A DNA stretch of 64,000 bases from Primulina eburnea (lineage: Eukaryota > Streptophyta > Magnoliopsida > Lamiales > Gesneriaceae): assembly GCF_022965805.1 (NCBI RefSeq), contig NC_133103.1:50976386-51040385 (forward strand), in the 5' to 3' direction. Positions 11,111 to 23,035 of the stretch are shown in pieces (within the stretch, counting starts at the first letter, position 1; each line of letters begins with the position of its first letter). The translations under genes were made by a program, and so were the position numbers. The notes beneath the pieces were generated by a model. That model saw only the letters and a list, made by a program, of their open reading frames with translations, was not told the origin of the DNA and did not search any database.

Positions 11111-11713
11111 ACTTTATATATCATACTGGTAAGCACAATTGCATCATGAATTTTTTATCGGTGATCGATCACTTCAACATGTTGCAAGCCTTTTCAGGGG
11201 ACTAGAATCAGGGTAAGACTTACAACAGTGGGGTGCAAGTTTCCAACTACAGAAAACACATTAAATTGCCCTTGTAAATCCTTGAGTCGTTTCTGATTGG
11301 AACTCTGATCTAGATTTGAAAATTCAATCTCATCACACCAGTCCCATCTCTTGTATGGTATTCAGGAGTAACTATAAAACAATAACCTTGAAAACTCGAT
11401 TGTGTTTTAGCTTGGACATGTAATTACTTAGCAGTATACCTTACTTTCTAATTCTAACGTTTCGGGAGGAAATTTCAAGTGGATTGGTCACCGAAATCTG
11501 AATGGAAACTGTATGCTTTTGAGTTTGAGGTTCATCAGTTTCTTCTACTAAAGTCTTTCAGGTATAGTTTCAAATATTTGAGATATAGTTTTATTGTCAC
11601 ATATCAGTTTTAACTAACCATTTTTAGAACCTCAGTCCCAGAGAGTATGCTGCTTGAACTTAATGTTTTGTAATTCATTGTCTGTAGCGTTATGCATCAC
11701 GTCATTATATTAA

Positions 11714-11932
11714 GGTCATCTCCAACCCATAAATCTATTTCGGTGCAGTTTCTGCACCAAAATATAACATTCATCTCCAACCCATTTAGTCCAAATTGGC
11801 GCAGAGGTTCCCTCCGCGCCAAATATGGCGCAGAGGGAATGGGAGGTGCGCTATTTTGAAGATAGAATAGCGCACCTCCCATTGGAGCTTCTCCCTTGCG
11901 CCAAAATGCCGTTTTCAGGGTTGGAGATGTCC
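11714..11932. mobile_element. Tourist-like (PIF/Harbinger) MITE, 219 bp
   Basis: The left terminus is GGTCATCTCCAACCC and the right terminus GGGTTGGAGATGTCC, giving a 15-bp inverted repeat with one mismatch. It is flanked by a 3-bp target duplication TAA (11711-11713 and 11933-11935), the hallmark of PIF/Harbinger MITEs. Inside is a second hairpin with arms GGGAGGTGCGCTATT and AATAGCGCACCTCCC. It has no coding capacity. Confidence 0.92.
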
Positions 11933-11935
11933 TAA

Positions 11936-12745
11936 TACTCTCCTAGAAATTTGGTGGAACAGTTGCTCAACGAGCCAGGTTGTGGTCATTGGATTTATGT
12001 CATCATTATATGAAACATCCTTTATTCAACTAGAGAGAATTTTATTTGGAGACTTTTTTTCCTGTATATACATATTGTATAGATAAAAGACCTCAAGGTT
12101 ATAATTTATGAGTTTATATTGGTTGAAAAACCATGAAATACATTTCTTAGTGCCTATAGTTCTTAAATTATGTTTCTCCTAATCGATATGTTGTCTAATG
12201 ATATTTATGCAGTGAAAAATAATATTTAGATACAAGAAATAATAATTTTCATTGATCGAGTCGAAGATTCGTTTCACATAAATTTTTGCGCAAAGAGAAA
12301 TAAAACATGTGAGATGATTTCACCAGAGTTTCTGTAAAGAGAAATGATACGTAATTTACATGAAAATCAATATATGCTATGTTTTGTTAAAACTTTATGA
12401 AATAGCATAATTGTGATTTTATATCAGGCTTCACCCAATTAGCTTTCAAGGCACTTTCTATAGTGTGCTCTAATATAATAAATTAACTAGTTACTCTCTA
12501 CAAGCGATGCGTGTGTGTACAATCTTTTTTATCATTATCGATGAACTAAAGTGAAATTTGAAAAATTATGGAGGCACTACATTGATATTTGAATTGTTGA
12601 AATAAAAAAAAATTAAAAATAAAAGTGTCTTGAAATGTTTTAAAAAAAACAAAAACAAAAATGTAATATTAGTATCATATAAAGATAAAATTGAAAAAAA
12701 AGTTAATGTCCGAAGTAGTTATTATTATGTCTTCAACCTTAATAA

Positions 12746-12795
<50 letters not shown>

Positions 12796-13470
12796 AAGAT
12801 ATATACAATATCTTCAACGAGAACGACATTAACTAATCGAAGCTGACTGTCAGATTTCAGCCGTTGGATTTCATAACATGCGTAATGCGTTTACGCCAAT
12901 CTTAAATCAATGCGTCTTAAATGCATGTCTTCATCAATAAAGAAACTCTGTTCTTCAAATCTAATCCCTCGATTTCAGGGTTTTTTTCCATTATGAGAAA
13001 AAATTACCTGTGCCTTACCAAAAATTGCCTAAGCAATCCATGATCCACCATCCCTTTTCAGAGGAAAAAACCCATAAATTTTTATGTGATTATCCTGTTA
13101 CATTTGTTGTTATTCTTGCAATCTCAGGATCTTTACTCTTTTCGTTTCAAGAATCGTTTTCATTGTCGGTCATCGAAAGCTAAGGAATTTCCACCCTTCG
13201 TATTGATCGATAGGCTGTATTGGCATCTTGTTGTTGCCTTGGTTAAAACCATGCGTTGAGCTTTCTTGGTTTAGTGGGAACAGCCAATTGTTTTCCTGCA
13301 ATTCTGCTGGAAAGATCAGATTTTTTTGTTAATTGGGACGCAGAATTACTGTTATTTGACGATTGGGTTTCGATAAATTTTGTGAATCTGTAATTGTTCG
13401 GCCATAAAATCTCTCTCTATATATGCATTGAAATCTTTGGGATTTTGATCGTGTAGTTCTCTTTTCCTCA
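11936..13470. other. intergenic, AT-rich; promoter and leader of the CaaX-protein gene at the right end
   Basis: No coding region is supported. A (TA)n microsatellite occupies 12749-12788. From about 12960 the composition becomes less AT-biased and probably holds the promoter and 5' UTR of the gene starting at 13471. Confidence 0.4.
12749..12788. repeat. (TA)n microsatellite
   Basis: About 20 uninterrupted TA units. Confidence 0.95.
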
Positions 13471-14980
13471 ATGGATGTGAATCTTAAAGGTGTGGAGAGT
13501 GAATCAAATGGCAAGATTTTGAGTAGTTTGGAGTGTCCAAAGGCTGTTTTGAATGCGGCGGAGTGTGACGGGGATGACGAAACTCAGACATTGTTGCCAT
13601 CTAAGAAATGTGAAAAGCCTAGGAGGAAAGTACAGTGGCTAGATAGGAATGGATCCAAACTTGCAGAAATCTTTGTGTTTCAACCAAGGTAATATGGTCT
13701 TTCTGCCCTTTCCGAGTAGTACGATTGTGAAATTTGTTGAATTTTGATTGTCATGTTTGAATTTATTGCTGTGGTCATGTTGTCATATTCATACATAAAA
13801 TTGTGTTGTAATGCGTGTTATGGGCTTTAGGAGGCATAAGGTCTTGGCCTAGTCCCCTCCCTTGTATATCGCTATCGCTTTCAATAAAAGTATGCTGCAT
13901 GCGATCTTTTAAAATCCGAAATCTTCTAATTATTCAATGACTCATTTTCTTCTAAGCAGTTCTGTTAGTTTATTCAATATTGTTATTCACTAATTGGTAG
14001 TTGAATTCTATTTAGGAATGTGTTAGATGTGTCATTTGACTAAATAGATCCTCATCCAGGGAGCTTGTATCCGAAGAACAATTGGACATGCTAGAAGCCT
14101 AGAATGTAGACTGATTATTTGTTCTGTTGGGAGGGAGTATAATACCCTACTCTGTTTTAAATGATATTTAGTTTCAGAGTTTTTATGTAATTAGGGGGTT
14201 TATTGTCGAAAACCGAATCACGACCAGTGCAAATACCCCTCCTTAAACTGAAGATAAATCCCACCCCTATGGTTAACTTCATTGCATTGAACGATAGACC
14301 TTTGTAAACATGTGTATCTGAATGGTGCTAGTTTCAACTTTCAATACTAGTTATACACGGGAAACTGCAGTTACATGATTTAATATCCAGCTCACATAAA
14401 TTGATGAAAGGCTTCAATCAAGGATTCTGAATTCTTGGGGTTTTATTTAAAAGATGACACCAATGTCACTTAGATGAACTAAACCAAAGACATGTAAAGA
14501 ATATGTTCTTATTTCGCATCAAACGAGCTACAGTTTGCTCAAACTGGGACTAGACAAGAAATTCCCGCCCTTATCGATAATTTCTGAAAATTTTGATCTT
14601 GCTGATTCAGATGAATGAACAAATTTGTGGGCTGCGCTGATCTTTAAATGTTCCTCTTGTTTTGTTTTTCCTTAGAAGAAACAATGTTTGGATCTGATGT
14701 TAAACTGCTGTAATCGAGGGTCTGCATATTGTTAAAGTGTTAATAATAATTTATGTTAGTGTCATATGTGCTGCAATTTAATTTTCCTCTGACACATCAA
14801 AATATTTCTTATCAGTGACAATTTGCTAGAGTTGGTGAATAATAATCGACTGAATAGCTCTTAACCACAGACTCTTATTATATTTAATCTTCTAATGTAT
14901 GGTAGATCTTTGATTCTTGCAGTGACACGAGCGACTCGGATGACGAAGAATTCGATACATGCATATGTAGAATAATGTGA
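13471..14980 (+). CDS. small plant protein with C-terminal CaaX (CRIM) box
   Basis: Two exons (13471-13688 and 14923-14980), with a 1234-bp intron splitting the Ser codon (CCAAG|GTAATA ... TTGCAG|TGAC). The predicted protein has 91 residues. Residues 1-50 are variable; then RRKVQWLDRNGSKLAEIFVF and the acidic QPSDTSDSDDEEFDTCICRIM-type tail (residues ~71-91). This KVQW...LAE...FQPSD-acidic-CIC architecture is one I recognise from small uncharacterised plant proteins. The last four residues, CRIM, form a CaaX box of the farnesyltransferase type (X = Met), with a second Cys two positions earlier that could be palmitoylated. That suggests lipid anchoring to a membrane, which is inference. The exon-1 frame otherwise runs two codons past the donor to a stop (TAA), so splicing is needed to reach the tail. 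Confidence 0.8.
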
Positions 14981-15690
14981 ATCACATTCATCAGACCATT
15001 TAACACCTACCTTTATGTTGAATCAATGAAAGCTTAATTCTCTTACACTGGAGCCGATATTTCCCCAAGACTTGCTGCTTCTTCGACCCTCCATGTCTTC
15101 TGCAAAAAGTCACATCTTTGAGGAATCTTCTGAAAGGTCTCGTGACTATAAATGATATCATCGATCTCATTCTTATACAAAAATCGTGTGGATTGTTTTC
15201 TGCATAAAAAGTTGATGACTGAGATGCCATTTTTTTGTAGAAATGGTATTCTTTCGTGGTTCAACCGTCTTGTGCAGGGTAGTTACCTACAACAGTGTTT
15301 TACTCATACTTTTCAGGTTACTCAGGGTTCATCCAGTGACTTACAATATGCCATGTATGATTTTTCATGTTGTCCAATGCATAACACCACATGAAAAATG
15401 AGACATGGCCCATTGTATGTAATTGAATGAACACTAGAGCATCACCCTAAGAGTAGCATCGAATTTACCATCTTTTCATTTCTTTGTATGAGAGCATGAT
15501 AGTATGCATAGGATTAAATTTCTTCAGCTCCCTATTTCTTTCATGCCTTGTTCTACTCAGAAAAATTAGGACCTGAGACAAGTCATGGTGACCATCAACT
15601 GATAGGCAAATTGAGAATTGGACGAGCAATTTTAACATGTGTAATTTTATTACAAATTTAATTGTATTTGCTTCTTCAAGCAGTGTTCTA
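14981..15690. other. 3' flank and intergenic; nothing recognised
   Basis: It includes the 3' UTR of the CaaX-protein gene. Short open frames on both strands around 15000-15390 overlap one another, lack recognisable motifs and are not called. Confidence 0.4.
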
Positions 15691-15699
15691 GAAAACTCT

Positions 15700-16145
15700 C
15701 GTAAGCATACTTAAGCATTCTTAATGCTCGATTAAGTATCCACGTTTTATTTTCAATGACGAAGCCCTGGAAAAATTGGGTGACTCAACTCGGGTGGACA
15801 ATTTTCTGGGCAGAGAAATGTTTCTTCTCTGTGAGCGCTAGCGGCCGGGTGGAGGGAGCGTGAGCTTGATGATTCACATACTTGAAAAACAAGGAACGTT
15901 AGTGTAGCGTTGTCACTCCGACGTTCAGGTTAGTCAAGTATTCATGCAAAGGAAAGAACGGTGCTATATAGTGAGTATATAGTGTGTGCTAGTGAATCAT
16001 GAAAAATGAACTCCCTGATTTTACACCGGCTCGAGATATTTATAGTGTACTAGAGTCGATGTACACTTCGAGATGCTCAGACAGTGACCACGATGTGAGG
16101 ATATGGCCCATGTTTTGGCTTCACCTACCTGACTCGATTTTTCAT
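15700..16145 (-). mobile_element. probable 3' LTR (U3-R-U5) of a Ty3/gypsy Tat-type element
   Basis: Read on the minus strand this block has a TATA box (CTATAAATAT at 16045-16036) and then GC-richer leader-like DNA. A segment at 16088-16128 (GATGTGAGGATATGGCCCAT on the plus strand) is repeated in the same orientation at about 23417-23455, as expected of LTR copies flanking one element. Exact LTR ends and a target duplication were not identified, so the boundaries are approximate. Confidence 0.5.
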
Positions 16146-16234
16146 CTTCCTGGATGACCCGGTTCAACTTCCGAAATACATTTTGTCCGTCCATCTATCC
16201 CACTATCGACGGTCCGGGTTACTTTTTCCACGCC

Positions 16235-16242
16235 TATAAATA
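16235..16242 (+). promoter_or_regulatory. TATA box ahead of the antisense ORF of the Tat-type element
   Basis: TATAAATA in CACGCCTATAAATATCG lies about 165 bp before the ORF's ATG at 16400. A pyrimidine-rich leader and a possible leader-intron donor (CTTGTAAGTT) follow. It points along the plus strand, opposite to pol. Confidence 0.55.
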
Positions 16243-16399
16243 TCGACCTCCTTCCTCCCTTCCACATTTTTGTACCCTTAGCTTTCTGTTCTTCTCCTGC
16301 AATTCTGACGTACTGTGTTTTCTCCGGCGAGTTTACTCCGACCTACTTATTACTTTTCCCCAGTCTTGTAAGTTTTTTCGTCTTTTTTTACTTTGAAAC

Positions 16400-18760
16400 A
16401 TGTCCTCCTCTTCTTCTTCCACCTTCTGAGCAAATGACTGCGACTCGTCAAAGTATGAGTCTGCAATGCTGCACTCTGATTCATATCCTGTTAAAAAATC
16501 TGTTGCCACCTCCAAAAATCTCTTTCTCATCATTTCTCCTCGAGAACCAGCTCAAACCTTCCCCAAAAAATTCAAAAAGACCAAAACTGTCCATCAGGCT
16601 GTTGATCATTCCAGTGCCCGGGAGAAAGGTAAGGGCAAAGTCCGAACTCCCACCAAAGCAAGTACCGAGGCCCCATGTGCCCCATGGTTCTCCACCATGG
16701 CTAGTACCCTATGATCTCGGGCCGACGAGGACCTCCGAGTCCTCGGGTCCATCTTTTCTACCTATTCCCTTATCATTCCTAGTCCTTCGGACTGGACTGA
16801 TCAGCCCCAAGAGGGATTCTATACTTTCTTCCGGGAACAAGTTCGTGGTGGTCTCCAGTTCCCCATTCCTCCTTTATACCTCAAGGTGACTCGCTTTCTC
16901 GGGGTCCCTCAAAATCAACTTTACTCTGACTCTTTTCGCATAATGGCTTCGACCTTAGTACTATTTAAAATGAACATCATCTTGATTAACCACTTCATTC
17001 TCTACTAATACTTCGTCTGTCGTTTCAACAATAGTGCCTCCTCTCCGACTGCTCGAGTTAACAACCGGTTCCTTGATGACATCCCATCATTCTTGAAGGG
17101 ATGGAAAGACCGGTATTTTTTGTTAATTAGCCTCCCCTCTTCTCCCAATTGCTCGATTGGCTTTCTGTCCAAGCTACTTGCCCAATCCGAGCTCCCTAGC
17201 AACTATAAGACCAAGAACCCTATGTTCGGAGCCCACGAGCTCGTGGAAGGGCATAAATTCTCTTATTCCCTTTGATTTCAGAGGAGAATTTGGTACCTTA
17301 CGACTTGAGTACCCGGGATGAAGATCCCGTGGATCGACTGATTGACGAGTTTGATGCCTCAGATTCTCAACCCAGTACATCTTCCTCTCACGCCCCCTTT
17401 ATTTTATTTTTCCTTAATTCTTTACATGTTGCTTTTGACACTTGTCTATATCTTTGCAAATAATACCGAGATTAAATAAGCTTTTCTTGAGAGGCAGGGG
17501 TCTGAGAAGACAGCCAATGAGAAGAAACATGTAGCTCAGAAGGCTGTTGCTGGAAAAAAAAAACTTGGTGAAGAAGGCGGCTGAGGAAGCCAGGGCAATT
17601 GCTAAGGCCCAGGAGCCCAAAGAAGAATTGGTTGCCAAGGCTTGGGAAAGGGCCAATGCTGAGCAGGTGATTGGGGAAGGGATGACCATGACCCAGGTTG
17701 TGGAACGAAGCCCCGAAAAAACAACCTTTCCTTGAGGAGTCAGAAGATCAGGTTCCCCCTCATTCACCGAAAGAGGAAAGCCATAGTTGACCTCAAGAAA
17801 GTTCTCCTAAGTGATACCGATGAGGGGGCTCAGGATTCTACCCAAACCAGTTCTCCTAAGTGATACCTATCTCCTCTTCCTCCTCCAAAATGGCTATCAT
17901 GGAACCAAACCAGTCCAATCCCTCAGCAGTCTGTGGCAATATTTTTCTGGATGAGATTTTCTCGGCTGAGGTTCGGCCCGTGAAGAGCTTGACTTCCCCC
18001 GGCGAGGAAACTCATCTTCTGGGCCGGAAACCTAATAATAATTTATTTGAAGGCACCACCCAGACACTCTCAGTAAGTCTTCTTGCCTTGTATCTTATTC
18101 ATATTTCAACAAAAATTTCTCCGACATCTTTTTATTTATGTAGGGCCTCCAAATGCTAATAGCTACTTACGAGGAGGTCGCTTTCTTGGCCAATCGAGAA
18201 GCGGGTGGGACTCGAGTCGCCAGCGAGCTTCATAATCATGTCAAGAGGGAGCTCGACTATTGAACGAGGAGATTGTGATTGGGTTGAGGACGACTTCAGA
18301 GGTAGCCTATCAGCAGGTGTAGGTGGCTCAGACGGGCCTGAAGAAAGCCTAGGTGGAGGTTGAGGCTTTTTGTGTGAGGGCGGATGTCTTGAGGACTGAT
18401 CTTGAGGCTTTAGAGGCATGGGCTTGAGCAATGACTGAGGAAGCAGATACTTCACGAGCCTGGGCTGCTGAAGCAGTATCTGGCCCGAAGGCCTGACACC
18501 AGTCCGAGGAAGAGTGGCATGCTTCCTTTCTCCTGTTGTCGGAGTTTAAACATGTCATGTATGATAGGCCTATTCTTACTCCGTGACCGGCTTTGAGAAA
18601 TGTCAAGAACAGTTTGAAGAGCCAATCTCCTTCCAGAGGGCATGGAGAACTTTCCGGATTAAACAGGGCCATTGCCTCCCTCCTAGCCGAAATGGAAGAG
18701 AAGGCATGGGAGGAGAATACTAATGATGAAGGGCCGAAATATATTAGGTTTAATATAGAT
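16400..18760 (+). pseudogene. decayed antisense ORF, 'putative gypsy type transposon' (Transposase_28-like) domain
   Basis: The frame opens at ATG 16400 with a Ser run and is interrupted by TGA at codon 10. It then runs on in the same frame to 17275 with only two further internal stops (TGA near 16712, TAA near 17007). The central part carries PSDWTDQPQEGFYTFFREQ, then LQFPIPPLYLKVTRFLGVPQ and QLYSDSFRIMASTLVLF, the pattern of the Transposase_28 domain found as an extra ORF in Ty3/gypsy Tat-lineage elements. Downstream are an acidic exon-like piece (17275-17400), a Lys/Glu/Ala-rich coiled-coil stretch (about 17490-17735), and more remnants (about 18140-18230) with frameshifts. It is not functional as it stands. 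Orientation opposite to pol is the known arrangement for the antisense extra ORF of Retand/Tat elements. Confidence 0.68.
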
Positions 18761-19119
18761 TTTTGTATTCCTGGTCTCGGGCCTTGCCTTGTACTTTTTC
18801 TTTTGTATCAATGGAACCACTATTCATTTATCATGCTTTTCTTTCCTTTGCTTCTTTTGATTTAACATGATAAGTAGACCGGGCTAAACCAGACATCTCC
18901 TCATAAGTAAAAAATATCCTAATTGTTAGGAAGTAATCGGGCTTTCAGGGTTGAGCTGATATAATCCTGGAACTTGATCAATGAATGTTCAGAAAACTTT
19001 ACAAACTTGTAAAAATTTCTAATTTTTAGAAACTAACAGGCCGACCTGGCTTATGTTGAACACTTGGTAAGAACTAACCACAAAACCTTACACTTTGTGA
19101 CCCGGCTAGACAGAATTCT

Positions 19120-19575
19120 CGGAACTCGGATCTTGGATAAGGATGGCCTTTGGGTCTAGATAAGATGTTGATGCTTTGTATCTTCCAGACTTAGATAGGA
19201 TGAAGTGCTAGGACCTCGTATCTCTCAAACTTAGATAGGAGGTCGAGACCTCAAGCCTCCCGGGCCTAGAGAAGATAAGGTGTCGAGGCCTCGTACCTCC
19301 TGAGCTGAGATAGGGAGTCGGAACCTCATGTCTCTCGAGTCTAGACAAAATAAAGAGCGGAGGTCTCGTACTTCCTAGGCTTAGATAAGAAGCCAGATCC
19401 TCATGACGCCTTGGCCTAGACGAGATAAGGTGTTAGGACCTCGTATCCCGACTTAGATTGAAAGACGGGGTCTCACGCCTCTTGGCCTAGACAAGAATCC
19501 AGGACTTCATGCCTCCCGGGCTTAGACAAGATAATCTGCCAGAGACTCGTACCTCCTGAACCTAAATAAGATGAA
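19120..19575. repeat. degenerate ~40-bp minisatellite (two-unit ~80-bp period)
   Basis: About eleven degenerate units of the type TAGATAGGA-GTCGAGACCTC-TGCCTCCCGGGCC alternate between a TAGATAAGGTGTCGAGG form and a TAGATAGGAGTCGAGAC form. It sits between the antisense ORF and pol, where Tat-lineage elements are known to carry hypervariable tandem repeats. Confidence 0.75.
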
Positions 19576-19699
19576 CACACATATTATAAAAAATGAATTT
19601 TATTTCATGATCGAATTGTAAATACAACCTAAGTGTAATATTTCTTTAAATGAAAAGGCTCTAGGGCCTTTTGAGAGCTCGACCCTGGTCATCCTCAAG

Positions 19700-21540
19700 A
19701 TCTAAGTCTCCCGAGCTGATTTTTCTTTCCATCTTATACGGACCTTCCCTCCATGCTTCTTGCTTTCCACGTCTCCTGCTGAATTAGTTTTCTTTAGGAT
19801 CAAGTCATCGACCTGAAAATCCCGAGGTCGGATCCACTTGTTTTAGGCCCACATGACCCAGTCTCGATATGTTTCCATCCGAATAGTAGCTCTTTTTTTT
19901 CTTCCACAAGATCCAACTCTTGAGCCCGATCTTCATTATTTCCTTCTTGATAGGCGTCTACCCAGGGTGAAGTTTGCCCTATCTCGGTCGGTAACACAAC
20001 CTCAGAACCATATACCAAGCTAAAACGTATTTTCACAATGGCAGTACGAAGAGTAGTTCAATAGGCCCACAGAACACTTGGTATTTCTTCTACCCAGTCT
20101 TTCAGGACTCCTTATAGCAGGTGTCTTAAAACCCGAACAATGGTGTGATATGTGACCTCGATCTGTCCGTTAGCTGGCCAATAGGCAAGTAAGATGAAGG
20201 ACTATGCAATCTTAATTTCTTTGCATCATGTTGTCACTTTGCATCCCTGAAACCGTCGGTCCTTTTCATATATCAATCGCTTTGATAACTCAAACTGGCA
20301 TACTATGTTATTCCACAAGAACTTTAATACCTCATCTTCTGTGATTAGCCAGGGGCTCAGCCTTCCCCCACTTATAAAATAATCCACCGTTACCAATAAA
20401 AAATTCTTTGTGCCCTGGCTATTGGGAAACGTCCCACATTATCTAGGTTCCATTGATCAAAAGGACATGATACTCAGTTATGTTTTATGACTGAAGTCGA
20501 GCTATGTTGGAAGTTCCCATGACGTTGGCATCTTCGCAAGCTCGAACTAATAGGACCAAGTCCGAGTTCATAGTAGGCCACCAGAATCCTGCTTAGTAAT
20601 GCTTTTCGGGACAACATCATGGGCCCAACATGGTCCCCACAACACCCGTCGTGAATTGTTCGAGTATATACTTGATCTCTTCTCTGGCTAAGCATTTGAG
20701 CATTAAGCCTTGATAAGATCGTCGATACAATACCACATTCAACACCACAAATCTAGAGGCCCGAATTATGATCTTCTGAGTTCGACCAAGATCCTAAGGT
20801 AATCTGGTGGTTAGGATGCATTCAAAAATAGGAGTCATCCAGGTGTCTTCCTGAGGAACCGGTGACCAGATTCAGTTGTGGATACCAAATCTATATGGAA
20901 TAAGATTTCTCGTTCATTTACCTCAGTTAAGGATGCTGTCATTTTTACCAAGACGTTAGTCTCTACGTTTTCTTCTTGGGGAATCTGATTCACGCTCCAG
21001 TCGGTGAAACTTTTAGATAACTTTTTGGATGGCTTTTAAATACTTCATCAATCTTTCGTCCTGGGTCTCATAAGATCCCCTTATTTTTCTAAGTAACCAG
21101 CTGTGAGTCCGAGTAAATGGTGACTCGAGTTGCTCCAGCTGCCTGAGGTTGCTCTCATCCCGATCAAGACAAATTCATATTCGGCCTCGTTGTTAGAAAC
21201 CCTAAAATTTAATCTTACGATCATTTTATTTTTCCCCGGGTGGGAGATCAGGACGACCCCCACACCTCATCATTCCTTATTAGATGCACCATCTACAAAT
21301 ATCCTTCATATTTTTTTTCTGCCCGAAGTTGGCAATCTCAGTTAAGAAGTCTGACAGGGCATGAGCTTTGATTATATTTGGGTGGGTCATAATCCTTTCG
21401 AGCGGAATGTTAGTGAGGACAATAATAGAATGAGACAAGAAGTAGGGTCTCAACTTTCTTGCAGTAATTACCAACTCTAGGGCCACTTTCTCTACATCGA
21501 TGTATATCAACTCGGGCCCCTTGAGGGCGTGACCGTGAAC
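19700..21540 (-). pseudogene. decayed Ty3/gypsy pol: RNase H and integrase
   Basis: Minus-strand fragments fall in the correct order for a Ty3/gypsy pol. 21540-21280 is the RT/RNase H junction with KGPELIYIDVEKVALELV and ARKLRPYFLSHSIIVLTN. 21263-21100 is RNase H with MGVVLISHPGKNK and RVSNNEAEYE. 20695-20474 is the integrase zinc-binding region with LHDGCCGDHVGPMMLSRKAL-like spacing. 20400-20340 has the integrase core stretch KWGKAEPLA. 20036-19790 is the integrase C terminus with FSLVYGSEVVLPTEIGQ. Many stops and frameshifts separate them. Gag, protease and the RT active site are not present here. The element belongs with the antisense ORF and minisatellite as one Tat-type insertion. Confidence 0.85.
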
Positions 21541-23035
21541 TGACCCCCGTGAACTATGCTTCAAGCCACTTACCTATTCCTTAACCTATTTGAACCCTAG
21601 CATTTAATTCAAGCCCAGCGCCTAATTCCATCGAGCCTCCCCCCGAGCCACCTAGGACCATACCCTCATCAGCACCCCTCCTGATCTAGCCTAGACCAGT
21701 ACACCAGCCCTAGCCCACTCGAGAAGTCCCTGTGCATGAGTCCTCTTAGCCGCAGGCCCCTTTCCTTGCATGACTAGGAGTCTAGACATGCTAGGACTCC
21801 TCGTAATATCTACACACCGACTCCACACACACCTAGCCATCTCTGAACACCCTATAGACACTATTGGACCAGCCTAGCCAGCCCCGATCGAGCCACACGC
21901 CCGCCCCCACGAATTGCACCAACTGCGCGCCCCTCCAAGTCGAGGGCCCTAGTGCCTCGTGTTTCCTTGTGCAGCCTAGAGTTCAGCCATGCTAGGACTC
22001 TTCCTAGCCATGTCCCTGAGCCGCGCACCCAGCATTGGACCAGCCCTGGTGCGTCTCCCTCATGGTTGTGCCTCCTTGCCCCATGCGTCTATGCTAGACC
22101 TTAGCTTTTGATCCCTTCCATGCACAGCCCCTCCTCGCTACTCTCCAGCCCTCATTTCCACCTTACACCACCCTTGTTCCATCCCTTAAACATTATATGT
22201 TGGCAGCCTAACCCTTGGGAATCATAACACGTTCATATACGCATGAGAATCGTCAAAACTTTCAAAATAAAATTCATATGTTAAACGATTTGTACCTAAA
22301 TATTTTTCATGCAAAAATACGTAAAACAAGCATAATACGAGTTGAACGGTGCGTCAAAGAAGTTTTAGAAACGTGTCTTTGCATTTAAAACGCTCGAATA
22401 TACGATCATTGGCGTGTGTTGCGAAGGAAGACGAACGAGCGACGAAAACTTCGATTTTTTTGTGTGTGTGTGTGTAGTGTGTGAGGTGCAGCTGCTATGG
22501 GGTGTGTAAAATCCTAGCTTTGCTATATATAAATTTCGAAATTCAAGTGTTTAATGGGTTAGGTTTTTGGGCTTTATGTTTATGAGTAATTAGGCCCACT
22601 AATCTTAGGTAAATTAAGCCCATTAGGATCTATTTAATTCAAAAATAAGTTTACAAAAATTTGTTTTCAGAAATAATATTTTTGGTCCTTCAGAAGTCTT
22701 TCGTTTGACCAAAACCGGCTCCCTGGATAAAATCGAGCTCGGCTCGTAAAATAATTTGAACTCCAGAATTTTTTAAAATATTAATCATATTAACAAGCAT
22801 TAAAAATATTTATCGAAAAATATTTTTATTTTGATCGTCACCGGTCTCTTTTCCCCAACTTATTATCGAATATTCGTATAAAATCTTCAGTTTTCATGAA
22901 ATCATCCAATTAGACCCTCAATCATATATTATGTATCATTTAAGAATTTAAAGTCAATTAAATAAAAAAAATTAAACAATTTAAATCATTTGCATGCATG
23001 CATGCGGTTTATGTGAGTTGACTTTTGGACCTTAC
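21541..23035 (+). mobile_element. LTR-like block inserted in or beside the Ty3/gypsy pol
   Basis: A C-rich segment rich in CAGCC/CCTAG motifs (about 21590-22200) is followed by a purine-shifted part with a plus-strand TATA-like TATATATAAA (about 22522) and a (GT)n run (about 22459). An AT-rich end terminates GGACCTTACA at 23035. Pol similarity stops abruptly at its left edge. This looks like a single LTR of another Ty3/gypsy element. The left terminus and target duplication are not resolved. Confidence 0.45.

Noticed and set aside
15000..15394. Overlapping ORFs of 73-80 codons on both strands
   Set aside because: They are mutual shadows in the 3' flank of the CaaX-protein gene, with no family motif.
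21541..22200. Pro/Ser-rich frames in the C-rich block as a coding gene
   Set aside because: Composition alone creates open frames; the block behaves like LTR DNA with a TATA box and no conserved protein motif.
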